64,000 nucleotides of DNA from Desulfogranum mediterraneum DSM 13871. GTDB lineage: Bacteria > Desulfobacterota > Desulfobulbia > Desulfobulbales > Desulfobulbaceae. Under the pieces are notes generated by a model that worked only from the letters and a program-made list of their open reading frames with translations, was not told the DNA's origin and ran no database searches. Below, piece by piece: positions 15,890-25,437 of the stretch; within the stretch, counting starts at the first letter, position 1, and each line of letters begins with the position of its first letter. The stretch is from positions 213,347 to 277,346 of the forward strand of contig NZ_KE387005.1 in the NCBI RefSeq assembly GCF_000429965.1, written 5' to 3'. The position numbers and the translations under genes were made by a program.

Positions 15890-16169
15890 TCTTCAAGAAA
15901 TGAAGTGATGGCCCCCTCTATTAGGATAGATGTCGTCTCTTCTTGGAAAGGTGTGTGTGTAAAGAGGGGGCGTAATCGGCTAGGGAATAAAACCTCCAGT
16001 TGGGTGCTAACAGGAAGGAGCGTATAGGGCGACTGGATATGGCTCCTCGACCTTTGGTGTGATTTTGATCTTTTAAATGAAATTCACGCCAAACGTCGAG
16101 GAACCGTATGAAGCGAGAGTTTCACATACGGTTCTGTGAGGGCCTAGGGATAACCTCGGGCTACTCGAC
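15886..16169 (+). ncRNA. ORF-less group II intron remnant (plus orientation)
   Basis: The 5' end GTGCT resembles the GUGYG intron start. Domain V is clear at 16101-16134: stem GAACCGTATG / CATACGGTTC with an AAGCGAGAGTTT interior. A domain VI-like hairpin and the ending CTACTCGAC follow. An inverted repeat near 16036-16100 (CGACCTTTGGTGTGA / TTCACGCCAAACGTCG) could be the emptied domain IV. There is no reverse transcriptase, and 284 bases is short even for an ORF-less intron. The usual AGC catalytic triad of domain V reads AAC here, so splicing is doubtful. Confidence 0.65.
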
Positions 16170-16183
16170 CGGTGAACTTAACT

Positions 16184-16192
16184 TAACGTTAG
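16184..16192 (+). other. attC right-core-like sequence before the GNAT gene
   Basis: TTAACGTTAGG (from about 16183) matches the GTTRRRY right core exactly (GTTAGGT). It lies about 20 bases before the GNAT start codon, as expected at a cassette junction. The left half of the site was not found. Confidence 0.45.
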
Positions 16193-16214
16193 GTGTAAAG
16201 GAAAAACAGAATAA

Positions 16215-16649
16215 ATGGAATTAAAAATCGGAAACAATACTGATATAATTAAAAAATCACAGATCATTCGTCACAAAGTTTTCGTAGGCGAACAAGGTAT
16301 TCCCCCTGAATTGGATCTTGATGGACTTGACGAGAAATCAAGTCACGCTCTTGTAACTGATAACGGTTCACCAATAGCAACTGCACGTCTATATTCATCG
16401 GACGGAAAGCATTCTGTAATGGCAAGAGTGGCTGTAACCGAAGAGTATAGAGGTAACAAAATCGCAGTAAAAATAATAAATGTCCTAATATCTCATGCTA
16501 AAAAATCAGGTTATTCTACTATTGAAATTCATGCGCATGAACACTTAAAAAAATATTATGAAAAATTTGGTTTTTACTTTATCCAAAACGTTGAAGTCGT
16601 CGGCAAGCACCAACTAATAGAAATGCAGTTACAATTAAATATCAGATAA
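16215..16649 (+). CDS. GNAT-family N-acetyltransferase, cassette gene
   Basis: A 144-residue acetyl-CoA-dependent acyltransferase. The ElaA-like N-terminus contains RHKVFVGEQGIPPELDLDGL. The acetyl-CoA-binding motif A is RVAVTEEYRGNKIAVKII near residue 75. The C-terminal YYEKFGF motif B is typical. AAGGA lies about 12 bases before the ATG. Base composition is AT-rich like the nitrilase gene and unlike the surrounding chromosome. GNAT genes are among the commonest integron cassette cargo. The acceptor substrate is unknown. The stop codon touches the 3' end of a group IIC intron remnant on the other strand. Confidence 0.88.
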   Translation: MELKIGNNTDIIKKSQIIRHKVFVGEQGIPPELDLDGLDEKSSHALVTDNGSPIATARLYSSDGKHSVMARVAVTEEYRGNKIAVKIINVLISHAKKSGYSTIEIHAHEHLKKYYEKFGFYFIQNVEVVGKHQLIEMQLQLNIR

Positions 16650-16720
16650 TCGGGTAGCCGGGGGAATTTCTCCCCCAGCCCCCACAACACACTGCATGCG
16701 GGTCCGTACAGGGCGTTTCC
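16649..16720 (-). ncRNA. Group IIC intron 3' end (domains V-VI), truncated
   Basis: Read on the minus strand, CGCCCTGTACGGACCCGCAT then GCAGTG matches the class C domain V hairpin. It is followed by a GGGGGAGAAATTCCCCC domain VI stem and the class C end GGCTACCCGAT. Orientation is opposite to the cassette genes, as is normal for IIC-attC introns. The intron body and reverse transcriptase are missing; only about 80 bases of unrecognised sequence separate it from the radical SAM gene. Confidence 0.65.
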
Positions 16721-16801
16721 GGTCAATCCGGGATCGGACCAAATCAACCCTTTGCATTCACGACAACAAACACCACAACCAGCACACGGCGAGCCCCTCC
16801 C

Positions 16802-17677
16802 TTAAAACAGGCGAGAGGCCTCGTGCTTGAGGCTGACTTCACCCTTGATGGCCTTGCGGATCAACTCCAGGGTGGCCTCCTTGTCTTCGGGCAGTCGGGC
16901 CTTGATGGGCAAGTAGTTGGAGGCATGGTTGGCGTGAAAGTAGCCGCTGCTGAGCTCGGTATGTTCGATCATCTCCCCCAGTTCCCTGAGCAGCCCCAGG
17001 GGGCCCGGAGGATCAAAGCTGCCCTTGCGGTGGTCGTCGTGCAGTGGCGTGCCCGGGGTGAGCATCAGGCTGAGCGCCCCCACATACTCGGGGTCCATGG
17101 CAGTGAGCACCGCACCGGTGGCCCGGGCGTGCTCCAGGGAGCGCTCCCGACCGGCTAGGCCTAAGAGCACGGTGACCGAGAGCTTGATCCCGGCCCGGCG
17201 CAGCCGCTGGCCGGCCTGGATCATGGCCCGGGCATCGGCGCCCTTGTTGACGGCGGCCAGGGTCTGGTCATCGCCGGACTCCAGCCCCAGGTAGGCCAGG
17301 GCCAGGCCATGCTCGCGCAGTTCCACCAGCTGGGCCTCGCTCTTGCGGAGGATGGAACGGGCGTTGGCATAGATCGAGACCCGCTCCACCCAGGGCAGCT
17401 GCTCGGCGATCCTGTCCAGGGTGGTCAGGATCCTTTGCTGGGGCATAATCAGGGCGTCGCCGTCGCAGAGGAAGAGGCGGCTCTGACGACGGCAGTGGAG
17501 GGCGGCAAACGCGATATCCGCCATCACCGTGGCCTCGGGCTTGATGGTGAAGGGGCTTTGGCTGTACATATCGCAGAAGGTACAGCGGTTATGGGAGCAA
17601 CCGGTGGTCACCTGGAGCAAGATGGAGTGGGCCTCGCTGGGGGGTCTGAAGATATCTCCCCGATAATCCATGGCCAT
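16802..17677 (-). CDS. Radical SAM protein (Elp3/MiaB/NifB-like fold)
   Basis: A 291-residue radical SAM enzyme. The cluster motif is TTGCSHNRCTFCDMY near residue 25, giving CX4CX2C, and a downstream YLGLESGDDQTL motif near residue 115 is typical of the Elp3-like group. It should bind one [4Fe-4S] cluster and cleave S-adenosylmethionine. The start at 17677 follows GAGGAGG; a longer frame up to 17758 lacks such support. It has no extra domain, and its substrate is not recognised. It begins the host-like GC-rich block after the mobile island. Confidence 0.85.
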   Translation of the reverse strand: MAMDYRGDIFRPPSEAHSILLQVTTGCSHNRCTFCDMYSQSPFTIKPEATVMADIAFAALHCRRQSRLFLCDGDALIMPQQRILTTLDRIAEQLPWVERVSIYANARSILRKSEAQLVELREHGLALAYLGLESGDDQTLAAVNKGADARAMIQAGQRLRRAGIKLSVTVLLGLAGRERSLEHARATGAVLTAMDPEYVGALSLMLTPGTPLHDDHRKGSFDPPGPLGLLRELGEMIEHTELSSGYFHANHASNYLPIKARLPEDKEATLELIRKAIKGEVSLKHEASRLF

Positions 17678-17827
17678 GGCAGTGCACCTCCTCATCTGGC
17701 CCGGGGACAGGACTGCCTCCCGGGCGGGGGCAGTGGCAGCGCACCGGCAAAGAGGCATCCTCTCTGCCGGATGCGCTGGGGAATGGGGGTATCAGCCGAC
17801 TGATACCCTGCCTGGGAAAAGGGGGGA

Positions 17828-18946
17828 CTAGTCCAGATGCTCCAGGACGATCTTGAGCATCCGCCGCAGGGGTTCGGCCGCACCCCAGAGGAGCTGGTCG
17901 CCCACGCTGAAGGCGCTGATATACTCGGGTCCCAGGTTCATCTTGCGCACCCGGCCCACCGGGATATCCAGGGTACCGGTGACCCGGGCAGGGGTCAGTT
18001 CCCGCAGGGTCTCCTCCTTGGTGTTGGCCACCAGGTAGGCCCAGTCGTTCTGCTGGGCCAGGGCCTGTTCCACCTCGGCCAGGGGCACATCCTGCTTCAG
18101 CTTGATGGTATAGGCCTGGCTGTGACAGCGCATGGCTCCCACCCGCACACAACAGCCATCCACCGGGATCAGGCTGGCGCCGGTTCCGAGGATCTTGTTG
18201 GTCTCGCTACAGCCCTTCCACTCCTCACGGGTCTGGCCGTTCTCCATGGGGCTGTCGATCCAGGGGATCAGGCTGGCGGCCAGGGGTGCGCCGAAGTTGG
18301 CCGCTGGAAAGAGCTCACTGCGCAGGGTGGAGGTGATGTTGCGGTCCAGCTCCAGGATAGCCGAGGAGGGGGTATCCAGAAGATTGCCGGCATTCTCGCC
18401 GATGATCCGCATCTGCTCCACCAGCTCGCGCATGTTCTTGGCACCGGCGCCCGAGGCAGCCTGGTAGGTCTGGGAGGTGACCCACTCGACCCAGCCCTGC
18501 TCAAAGAGACCGCCCAGGGCCATCAGCATCAGGGAGACCGTACAGTTACCGCCGATGTATTTTTTCACCCCAGCGGCCAGTCCCTGGTCGATCACCTTGC
18601 GGTTCACCGGATCCAGGACGATGATCGAGTCTGCGTCCATCCGGAACTTGGAGGCCGCATCGATCCAGTAGCCCTGCCAGCCCAGCTCCATCAGCTGGGG
18701 ATAGACCCGGCCGGAATAGTCGCCGCCCTGGCAGGAGACGATCACATCCAGCTCGGCCAGTTGGGCGGCATCCAGGGCGTCCAGCAACTGGTAGGTCGTG
18801 CCCTTGATCTCCGGCCCGGCCTGGCCGGCCTGGGAGGTGGAAAAAAACCGTGGCTCATAGCCTTGAAAATCATCTTCCGCCCGCATCCGATCCATCAGGA
18901 CCGAACCGACCATTCCTCGCCAACCGACAATCCCTACTTTTTTCAT
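17828..18946 (-). CDS. asd: Aspartate-semialdehyde dehydrogenase
   Basis: A 372-residue enzyme that reduces aspartyl phosphate to aspartate semialdehyde with NADPH, the branch-point step for lysine, threonine and methionine. The N-terminal [14 protein letters not shown] is the NADP-binding motif. [13 protein letters not shown] carries the catalytic cysteine near residue 132. It is of the longer enterobacterial Asd type. The ATG at 18946 starts MKKVGIVG; an upstream in-frame TTG at 18958 is less likely. The PRPP synthetase-like gene lies just upstream on the same strand, and leuB further up, so the genes may form an amino-acid biosynthesis operon. Confidence 0.95.
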   Translation of the reverse strand: MKKVGIVGWRGMVGSVLMDRMRAEDDFQGYEPRFFSTSQAGQAGPEIKGTTYQLLDALDAAQLAELDVIVSCQGGDYSGRVYPQLMELGWQGYWIDAASKFRMDADSIIVLDPVNRKVIDQGLAAGVKKYIGGNCTVSLMLMALGGLFEQGWVEWVTSQTYQAASGAGAKNMRELVEQMRIIGENAGNLLDTPSSAILELDRNITSTLRSELFPAANFGAPLAASLIPWIDSPMENGQTREEWKGCSETNKILGTGASLIPVDGCCVRVGAMRCHSQAYTIKLKQDVPLAEVEQALAQQNDWAYLVANTKEETLRELTPARVTGTLDIPVGRVRKMNLGPEYISAFSVGDQLLWGAAEPLRRMLKIVLEHLD

Positions 18947-18980
18947 GCTTGTTCTCAACTGATATGGTGATAGTTTGATG

Positions 18981-19904
18981 TTATTTCTTCAGACGTAGAT
19001 AGGAGCACAGTTCCCGGGCAATCAGGGGTGCTGCCGAGTAGGTCTCCACCAGTTCATCGCTTCTGCTCCCCGGATAGGTATCTGCCCCGATGATGCAGTT
19101 GATCCCCTTTTCCCGAAAACGTTTGCGCGCCTCGCCGGCCAGGACCAGGTGGGTCGCCATCACGGCCACGTCCACGGCCCCGGCCTCATAGCAACGCTCC
19201 ACGGTCTGGAGCATGGAACCGCCGGTACGGATCATATCGTCACAGATAATGGCGGTCTTGCCCCGGACCACCCCGGAGAGCTGACTGACGATGGTCTGAT
19301 CCACATCATAGCGGTCCTTGTTGGCCGCGGTATGGGGGCAGTCCAGGAGCCCGGCCAGCCGGGAGACCCGCTTGGAGAAACCGTAATCCGGGCTGACCAG
19401 GACATAGTCGCTCAGCCCCAGGTCGCGGATCTTTTCCGCGGCATAGCGCTCGGTCCAGAGATGACGGGTCCGGACCTCGCCGCTATGGGCATGGAGCACC
19501 GCCTCGGAGTGGAGATCGACAAAGGCCACGTAGTTGGGGCGGGCCCGAAAGATCTGCCGGGTGCGGGTGACCCCCTTGGGGATCTCACCGGATTCGGGCC
19601 GGGCCCGTTCCATGGTGGAGTAACCCAGGTAGGGGATCACCACGTTCACCGAGATGGCGTTCCAGTACCGGGCCCCGGCGATCAGGTCCAAGAGCTCCTG
19701 GTGGGCAGAGTCATCCGGGGTGGAGGCAATGATCACCACATGTCTGGCCGCCAGATCCACGGGAAAGGCATGGTAGATCTCGCCGTCGGCAAACTTCTGC
19801 CGCTTCATCTCGGTGCGGGGCAGGTCCAGTTCCTGGGCCACCGCCCCGGCCAGGTCCCTGGCGGCCTGGTTGTTGATCAGAAGAATACTCTTTCGTTTTG
19901 CCAT
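18981..19904 (-). CDS. Divergent ribose-phosphate pyrophosphokinase
   Basis: A 307-residue protein of the PRPP synthetase family, which makes phosphoribosyl pyrophosphate from ribose 5-phosphate and [13 protein letters not shown] near residue 40, VDLHSEAV near 130 and the PRPP-binding loop [14 protein letters not shown] near 220 are present. The catalytic flexible loop is unusual: [20 protein letters not shown] stands where typical bacterial Prs has YARQDRK-like text. It is therefore likely a divergent subfamily and perhaps not the housekeeping Prs. It sits between leuB and asd on the same strand. PRPP is a precursor of histidine, consistent with hisD nearby. Confidence 0.82.
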   Translation of the reverse strand: MAKRKSILLINNQAARDLAGAVAQELDLPRTEMKRQKFADGEIYHAFPVDLAARHVVIIASTPDDSAHQELLDLIAGARYWNAISVNVVIPYLGYSTMERARPESGEIPKGVTRTRQIFRARPNYVAFVDLHSEAVLHAHSGEVRTRHLWTERYAAEKIRDLGLSDYVLVSPDYGFSKRVSRLAGLLDCPHTAANKDRYDVDQTIVSQLSGVVRGKTAIICDDMIRTGGSMLQTVERCYEAGAVDVAVMATHLVLAGEARKRFREKGINCIIGADTYPGSRSDELVETYSAAPLIARELCSYLRLKK

Positions 19905-19976
19905 GGTCTGCCTCTCTCTTGGGCTGCTCTTTGTTCCGCTCCTTATTCCGCTCCGTATTCCGCTCCTTATCGTTTC

Positions 19977-21197
<1,221 letters not shown>

Positions 21198-21233
21198 CTA
21201 CCAGAAAATCGGGCAAGTTACCAGTGCGAACTC

Positions 21234-21899
21234 TCAGCTAGCCTCAGCAGGCTGGCCTTGGCAAGCACTCACCAGGGCCACCAGCCGGGGTGCCCGGGAT
21301 ACGGGCAGTCTGATCTCCTTGACCTGCTCCAGCCGAAAGTGCCCTTCCCCGGTGGGGATCTCGGCCAACCGCTCCCTGTGGGCCGCCATCACCAGGGCCC
21401 GGGAGCCCTGGCGGAGAAAGCGCTCCACCAGGGGAAGAAACAGCTCCGGGCTGGCAACGGCCCGGCTGGTGACAAAGCTGTAGGGCCCTGCGGCCGGTTC
21501 GGCCAGGGTCTCCACCCGGTCGGCCACCACCCGGACGTTGCCCAGACCCAGGGTGCGGATGATATGGTTGAGAAAGGAGACCCGCTTCTTGCGGGGTTCC
21601 ACCAGGGTGCACTCCAGGGCAGGCAGCACCGCGGCCAGGACCAGGCCCGGAAAGCCGGCCCCGCTGCCCACGTCCAGGAGGGTCAGCCCGGGGCGGTCCA
21701 CCAGGGAGACCAGGGTCAGGGAGTCGAGGAAATGGTTCTCGATGATGGTGGCCGGGTCGCTGTCCCGGGCGATCAGGTTGATCCGCCGGCTCCACTTGAT
21801 CAGTTCCCCTAGGTAGATCAGCAGCCGCTCCAGCTCCTCGTCGCCCAGCTCCACCCCCAGGCTGGCAGCGCCCGAACGGAGCAGTTCTCTACTCTCCAC
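21234..21899 (-). CDS. rsmG: 16S rRNA m7G527 methyltransferase
   Basis: A 221-residue SAM-dependent methyltransferase that modifies G527 of 16S rRNA (RsmG/GidB). SAM motif I is LLDVGSGAGFPGLVLAAVLP near residue 75, and the N-terminus has the expected LIYLGELIKWSRRINLIAR. Its start overlaps the end of hisD by 11 bases, indicating translational coupling, an uncommon pairing because rsmG is more often near parA/parB. Confidence 0.93.
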   Translation of the reverse strand: MESRELLRSGAASLGVELGDEELERLLIYLGELIKWSRRINLIARDSDPATIIENHFLDSLTLVSLVDRPGLTLLDVGSGAGFPGLVLAAVLPALECTLVEPRKKRVSFLNHIIRTLGLGNVRVVADRVETLAEPAAGPYSFVTSRAVASPELFLPLVERFLRQGSRALVMAAHRERLAEIPTGEGHFRLEQVKEIRLPVSRAPRLVALVSACQGQPAEAS

Positions 21900-23199
21900 G
21901 CTTCACCCTGATGGCCACGGAGTTGCCGTGGGCGGTGAGCCCTTCCAGGGCGGCCAGCCGCTGGATGTGTTCTGCGTCCTGCTGCAGGGCCTGGGCAGAG
22001 TAGGAGATGATCGAACTCTTCTTGAGAAAGGTCTCCACCCCCAGGGCCGAGGAGATCCGGGCCGTGCCCATGGTGGGCAGGACATGGTTGGGGCCGGCCA
22101 CATAGTCGCCGGCCGCCTCCGGGGTGTGGGAGCCGAGGAAGATCGCTCCGGCATGACGAATTTTTGGCAGCCAGGCCCAGGGATCACGGATCTGCAGCTC
22201 CAGGTGCTCGATGGCGATCTCGTTGGCCAGGGCCACGGCCTGATCCAGGCTGTCCACCAGGAGGATAGCGCCATGATCCCGGAGCGCTGTACGGGCGATC
22301 TCGGCCCTGGAGAGCTGCTCCAGCTGGCTCTCGAGTTCCTTGCCCACCTCTTTACCGACCTCGGCTGAGGTGGTGATCAGCAGGGCTGCGGCCTGGGGAT
22401 CATGCTCGGCCTGGGCCAGCATGTCGGCGGCAATAAAGGCGGGCTCGGCGCTGTCGTCGGCCAGGATCAGGACCTCGCTGGGCCCGGCGATCATATCGAT
22501 GCGCACCCTGCCCATGACCTGACGTTTGGCCTCGGCCACATACTGGTTGCCCGGACCGACGATCACGTCCACCCTGGGAATGGTGGGGGTGCCGTAGGCC
22601 AGGGCTGCGATGGCCCAGGCAGAGCCGGTCTTGTAGACCTCGCTGATGCCTATCTCCCGGGCAGCGACCAAGAGGGCAGGATTGACCAGGCCCTCTTGAT
22701 TGGGCGGGGTGACCATCACCCGCCGCTCAACCCCGGCAATGGCTGCCGGGATCCCGTTCATCAGCACCGAAGAGACCAGGGGGGTGGAGCCGCCCTGGCC
22801 GCCGGGAACGTAGAGGCCGGCAGAATCCACCGGTCGCACCAACCGGCCGGTGATGGTGCCGTCCTCTCGGGTCAGCATCCAGGAATCCTCCATCTCCCGC
22901 TCATGGAAGGTCCGAATCCGCTGGACAGCCAGGCCCAGGGTCTCCAGGAAGGCGGGGTCCACCTCTTCCCGGGCCCGCTCAAACTCCTCCGGGGCCACCC
23001 GCAGCCCGCCAAGCTCCATCTCCGGGGCATCGTAGCGGCGGGTATACTCCAGCACCGCCTGATCTCCGTCCTGGCGGACCTGCTGGAGGATTTCGCTGAC
23101 CGCATCCCGGCAGCCGCTGTCTGCCTCGACAAAACGATTTCTCAGCCGCTCGAGCCGCTCCTGGCCCTCTTTACCGGCTGCACGCACTACTTCAACCAT
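21889..23199 (-). CDS. hisD: Histidinol dehydrogenase
   Basis: A 436-residue zinc- and NAD-dependent enzyme that oxidises histidinol to histidine, the last two steps of the pathway. VGPGNQYVAEAKRQVMGRVR and DMIAGPSEVLILAD are the family signature near residue 220-250, and HTPEAAGDYVAGPNHVLPT occurs near 355. Length is normal. It overlaps rsmG at its 3' end. No other his gene is adjacent. Confidence 0.96.
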   Translation of the reverse strand: MVEVVRAAGKEGQERLERLRNRFVEADSGCRDAVSEILQQVRQDGDQAVLEYTRRYDAPEMELGGLRVAPEEFERAREEVDPAFLETLGLAVQRIRTFHEREMEDSWMLTREDGTITGRLVRPVDSAGLYVPGGQGGSTPLVSSVLMNGIPAAIAGVERRVMVTPPNQEGLVNPALLVAAREIGISEVYKTGSAWAIAALAYGTPTIPRVDVIVGPGNQYVAEAKRQVMGRVRIDMIAGPSEVLILADDSAEPAFIAADMLAQAEHDPQAAALLITTSAEVGKEVGKELESQLEQLSRAEIARTALRDHGAILLVDSLDQAVALANEIAIEHLELQIRDPWAWLPKIRHAGAIFLGSHTPEAAGDYVAGPNHVLPTMGTARISSALGVETFLKKSSIISYSAQALQQDAEHIQRLAALEGLTAHGNSVAIRVKRGE

Positions 23200-23288
23200 T
23201 CCAACTCCTTTTTAGTACAGATCTTTTCTTATCTTCAGTTCTCGTTTCCGCCACCCTCAGCCGCTCTTTAGCCACTCTCTGCTGCTCT

Positions 23289-25259
23289 TTAGCCACCGTG
23301 GCGGTGAAACCATTTCTCCAGGTCGGTCCGGGAGAAGAGCTTGATCACCGGCCGACCATGGGGACAGTGGGAGAAGACCCCGCTGGCCTCCATCTGCTCC
23401 AGCAGGCCCATCATCTCCTCCGGTGCCAGGCGGTTGCCGGCCTTGATCGCGGCCTTGCAGGCCATGGAGGCCAGGAGCTCATCCACGACCCCGGCCACAA
23501 AGCCCTGGGGTCTGCCGCCCTGCCCTGCCAGTGCCTCCAGCAGCTCGTGGAGGGTGGCGGCCGGTTCCTGAAAACCGATCATGGCCGGCACACTCTTGAT
23601 CACCCAGGTGGTGTCGCCGAAATAATCCACCTCCAGGCCGAACTGGACCAGCTCGTCCTGGTAGCGTTCCAGGGTCTCCATCTGATCCGGGCCCAGCTCC
23701 ACGCTGGCCGGATAGAGCAGCCGCTGCCTGGGAATGGTGCGCTCCAGGTAGTCCTGTTTCAACTGACCGTAGAGGATCCGTTCATGGGCGGCATGCTGAT
23801 CGATGACGATAAAGTGGCCATCCTTCTCGCAGAGCAGGTAGAGGGAGAAGAGCTGCCCGATCAGCCTCAGACCGCCAAAAGCCTGGCCCGGTTCCCCCAG
23901 CTGCTCTGGCTCCAGTTGCTGTTGTTCTGCCGGGGTCGGCGATCCTGGCGGAGACGGTTCCCTGGTCAGGAGATCGGCCGCCGCCGATAAGGGCTCCGCC
24001 TCCTGCTGCTCTGCCCCTGCCACCTTGGAGGGGCGCCCAGGTTCGCGGGCTTGGCGCGGTTCTGCCTGCTCTGCTGCTGCAGACCTGGACCAGCCAGAGG
24101 GCGAGGCCCCTGTCGGCTGCCGCCCAGGCGCAGGGCCGGGAAGCGGCATCTGCTCGAGCGCCTCCGCGACAGGGCCGGCCCCTTCCTGCTCCCGGACCCG
24201 CTCCACCGCCCTCTCCCCTGCCCCGGTGGCGGCAGGGGTAAAGAGTTGCTCCCGGGTATGTTCCTGGTGGGCCTGGATGGCCGCAGCCACCACCCTGGAG
24301 ACCAGGCCGTGGATCTGCTGGGCGTTACGGAAACGGATCTCCCGTTTGGCAGGGTGGACATTGACATCCACCTGCTCCGGCGGCAACTGGATGGTCACCA
24401 CCCCGGCCGGCTGATAGCCCTTCATCAGAAAGCCCTGCAGCCCTTCGATGACGCTGTGGCGGAGCATCCGGTCCTGGACCGCCCGGCCGTTGACCAGGAA
24501 ACGCAGCTTGGCCCTCCGCCCGGAGATGGCCTCGGGCAGGAGCAGGTAGCCTCCCACCTGGAGGGTCTCGTCCGCGCCGGCCCCGCAGTGCTCCAGGCTG
24601 AGCAGGGGCCCGTCGTAGCGAAAGACCTGGCGCACCCGACGCTCCAGGTCGCCGCCCGGTGGATAGTCCAGCACCTTCCGCTGATCCAGCTGCAGGCTGA
24701 AGCCAAGCTCAGGCATGGCCATGGCCTGGTTCCTGACCGCCTCCTCGATATGGGAGGTCTCGGTGCGGGCAGATTTGAGAAACTTCTTACGGGCCGGGAC
24801 ATTGGCAAAGAGGTTCTGGATCTCGATGATGGTACCGGTGGAGCAGCCCGCCTCATGGACGGCGTGGAGCACCCCGTAGCGGATCTCGGCCCTGGTCCCG
24901 GTGTCCCGCTCGCGGGCCCGGGAGAGGATGGTCATCCGGGCCACCGAGCCTATACTGGGCAGGGCCTCGCCCCGAAAGCCCAGGGTGGCGATGGCAGCGA
25001 GCTGACTCTCATCCCGGATCTTGGAGGTGGCGTGACGCTCCAGGCAGAGCAGGACATCGTCTTCCACCATGCCGCAGCCGTCATCGGCCACCCGCATCCG
25101 GCGGACCCCGCTGCCCTCCACCTGGATATCGATCCGGCCGGCTCCGGCATCCACACTGTTTTCGATCAACTCCTTGATCACCGAGGCCGGACGCTCGACC
25201 ACCTCACCGGCGGCGATCTGATTGGAGAGATGTTCTGAGAGAATACGAATCCGCGACAC
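23289..25259 (-). CDS. mutL: DNA mismatch repair protein MutL
   Basis: A 656-residue MutL. The N-terminal GHKL ATPase shows ELIENSVDAGAG, DDGCGM and GFRGEALPS. A Pro/Ala/Gln-rich linker spans about residues 340-455. The C-terminal dimerisation part has SMACKAAIKAGNRL and CPHGRPVIKLF, features of MutL proteins with latent endonuclease activity. The metal-binding motif DQHA-x2-E-x4-E reads DQHAAHERILYG, so the final Glu is Gly. It starts with ATG at 25259 and lies 89 bases upstream of hisD. It couples MutS recognition to strand removal. Confidence 0.95.
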   Translation of the reverse strand: MSRIRILSEHLSNQIAAGEVVERPASVIKELIENSVDAGAGRIDIQVEGSGVRRMRVADDGCGMVEDDVLLCLERHATSKIRDESQLAAIATLGFRGEALPSIGSVARMTILSRARERDTGTRAEIRYGVLHAVHEAGCSTGTIIEIQNLFANVPARKKFLKSARTETSHIEEAVRNQAMAMPELGFSLQLDQRKVLDYPPGGDLERRVRQVFRYDGPLLSLEHCGAGADETLQVGGYLLLPEAISGRRAKLRFLVNGRAVQDRMLRHSVIEGLQGFLMKGYQPAGVVTIQLPPEQVDVNVHPAKREIRFRNAQQIHGLVSRVVAAAIQAHQEHTREQLFTPAATGAGERAVERVREQEGAGPVAEALEQMPLPGPAPGRQPTGASPSGWSRSAAAEQAEPRQAREPGRPSKVAGAEQQEAEPLSAAADLLTREPSPPGSPTPAEQQQLEPEQLGEPGQAFGGLRLIGQLFSLYLLCEKDGHFIVIDQHAAHERILYGQLKQDYLERTIPRQRLLYPASVELGPDQMETLERYQDELVQFGLEVDYFGDTTWVIKSVPAMIGFQEPAATLHELLEALAGQGGRPQGFVAGVVDELLASMACKAAIKAGNRLAPEEMMGLLEQMEASGVFSHCPHGRPVIKLFSRTDLEKWFHRHGG

Positions 25260-25437
25260 GTGCCCGCCTTATAGACCTGGTAGACCTGGTAGAAGAAGTG
25301 GTTTAATGATGCTCAAGCCGGACAATCATGGTAGAAACGATCCTACCAATATCCCAGGCCCAGCCGGCTGCCGGCCAATCAGTGGCCCCGGCTGTCCTGG
25401 CTGTTTTCCCCCTTAACACTACTGTTTCTCTGTTGCC

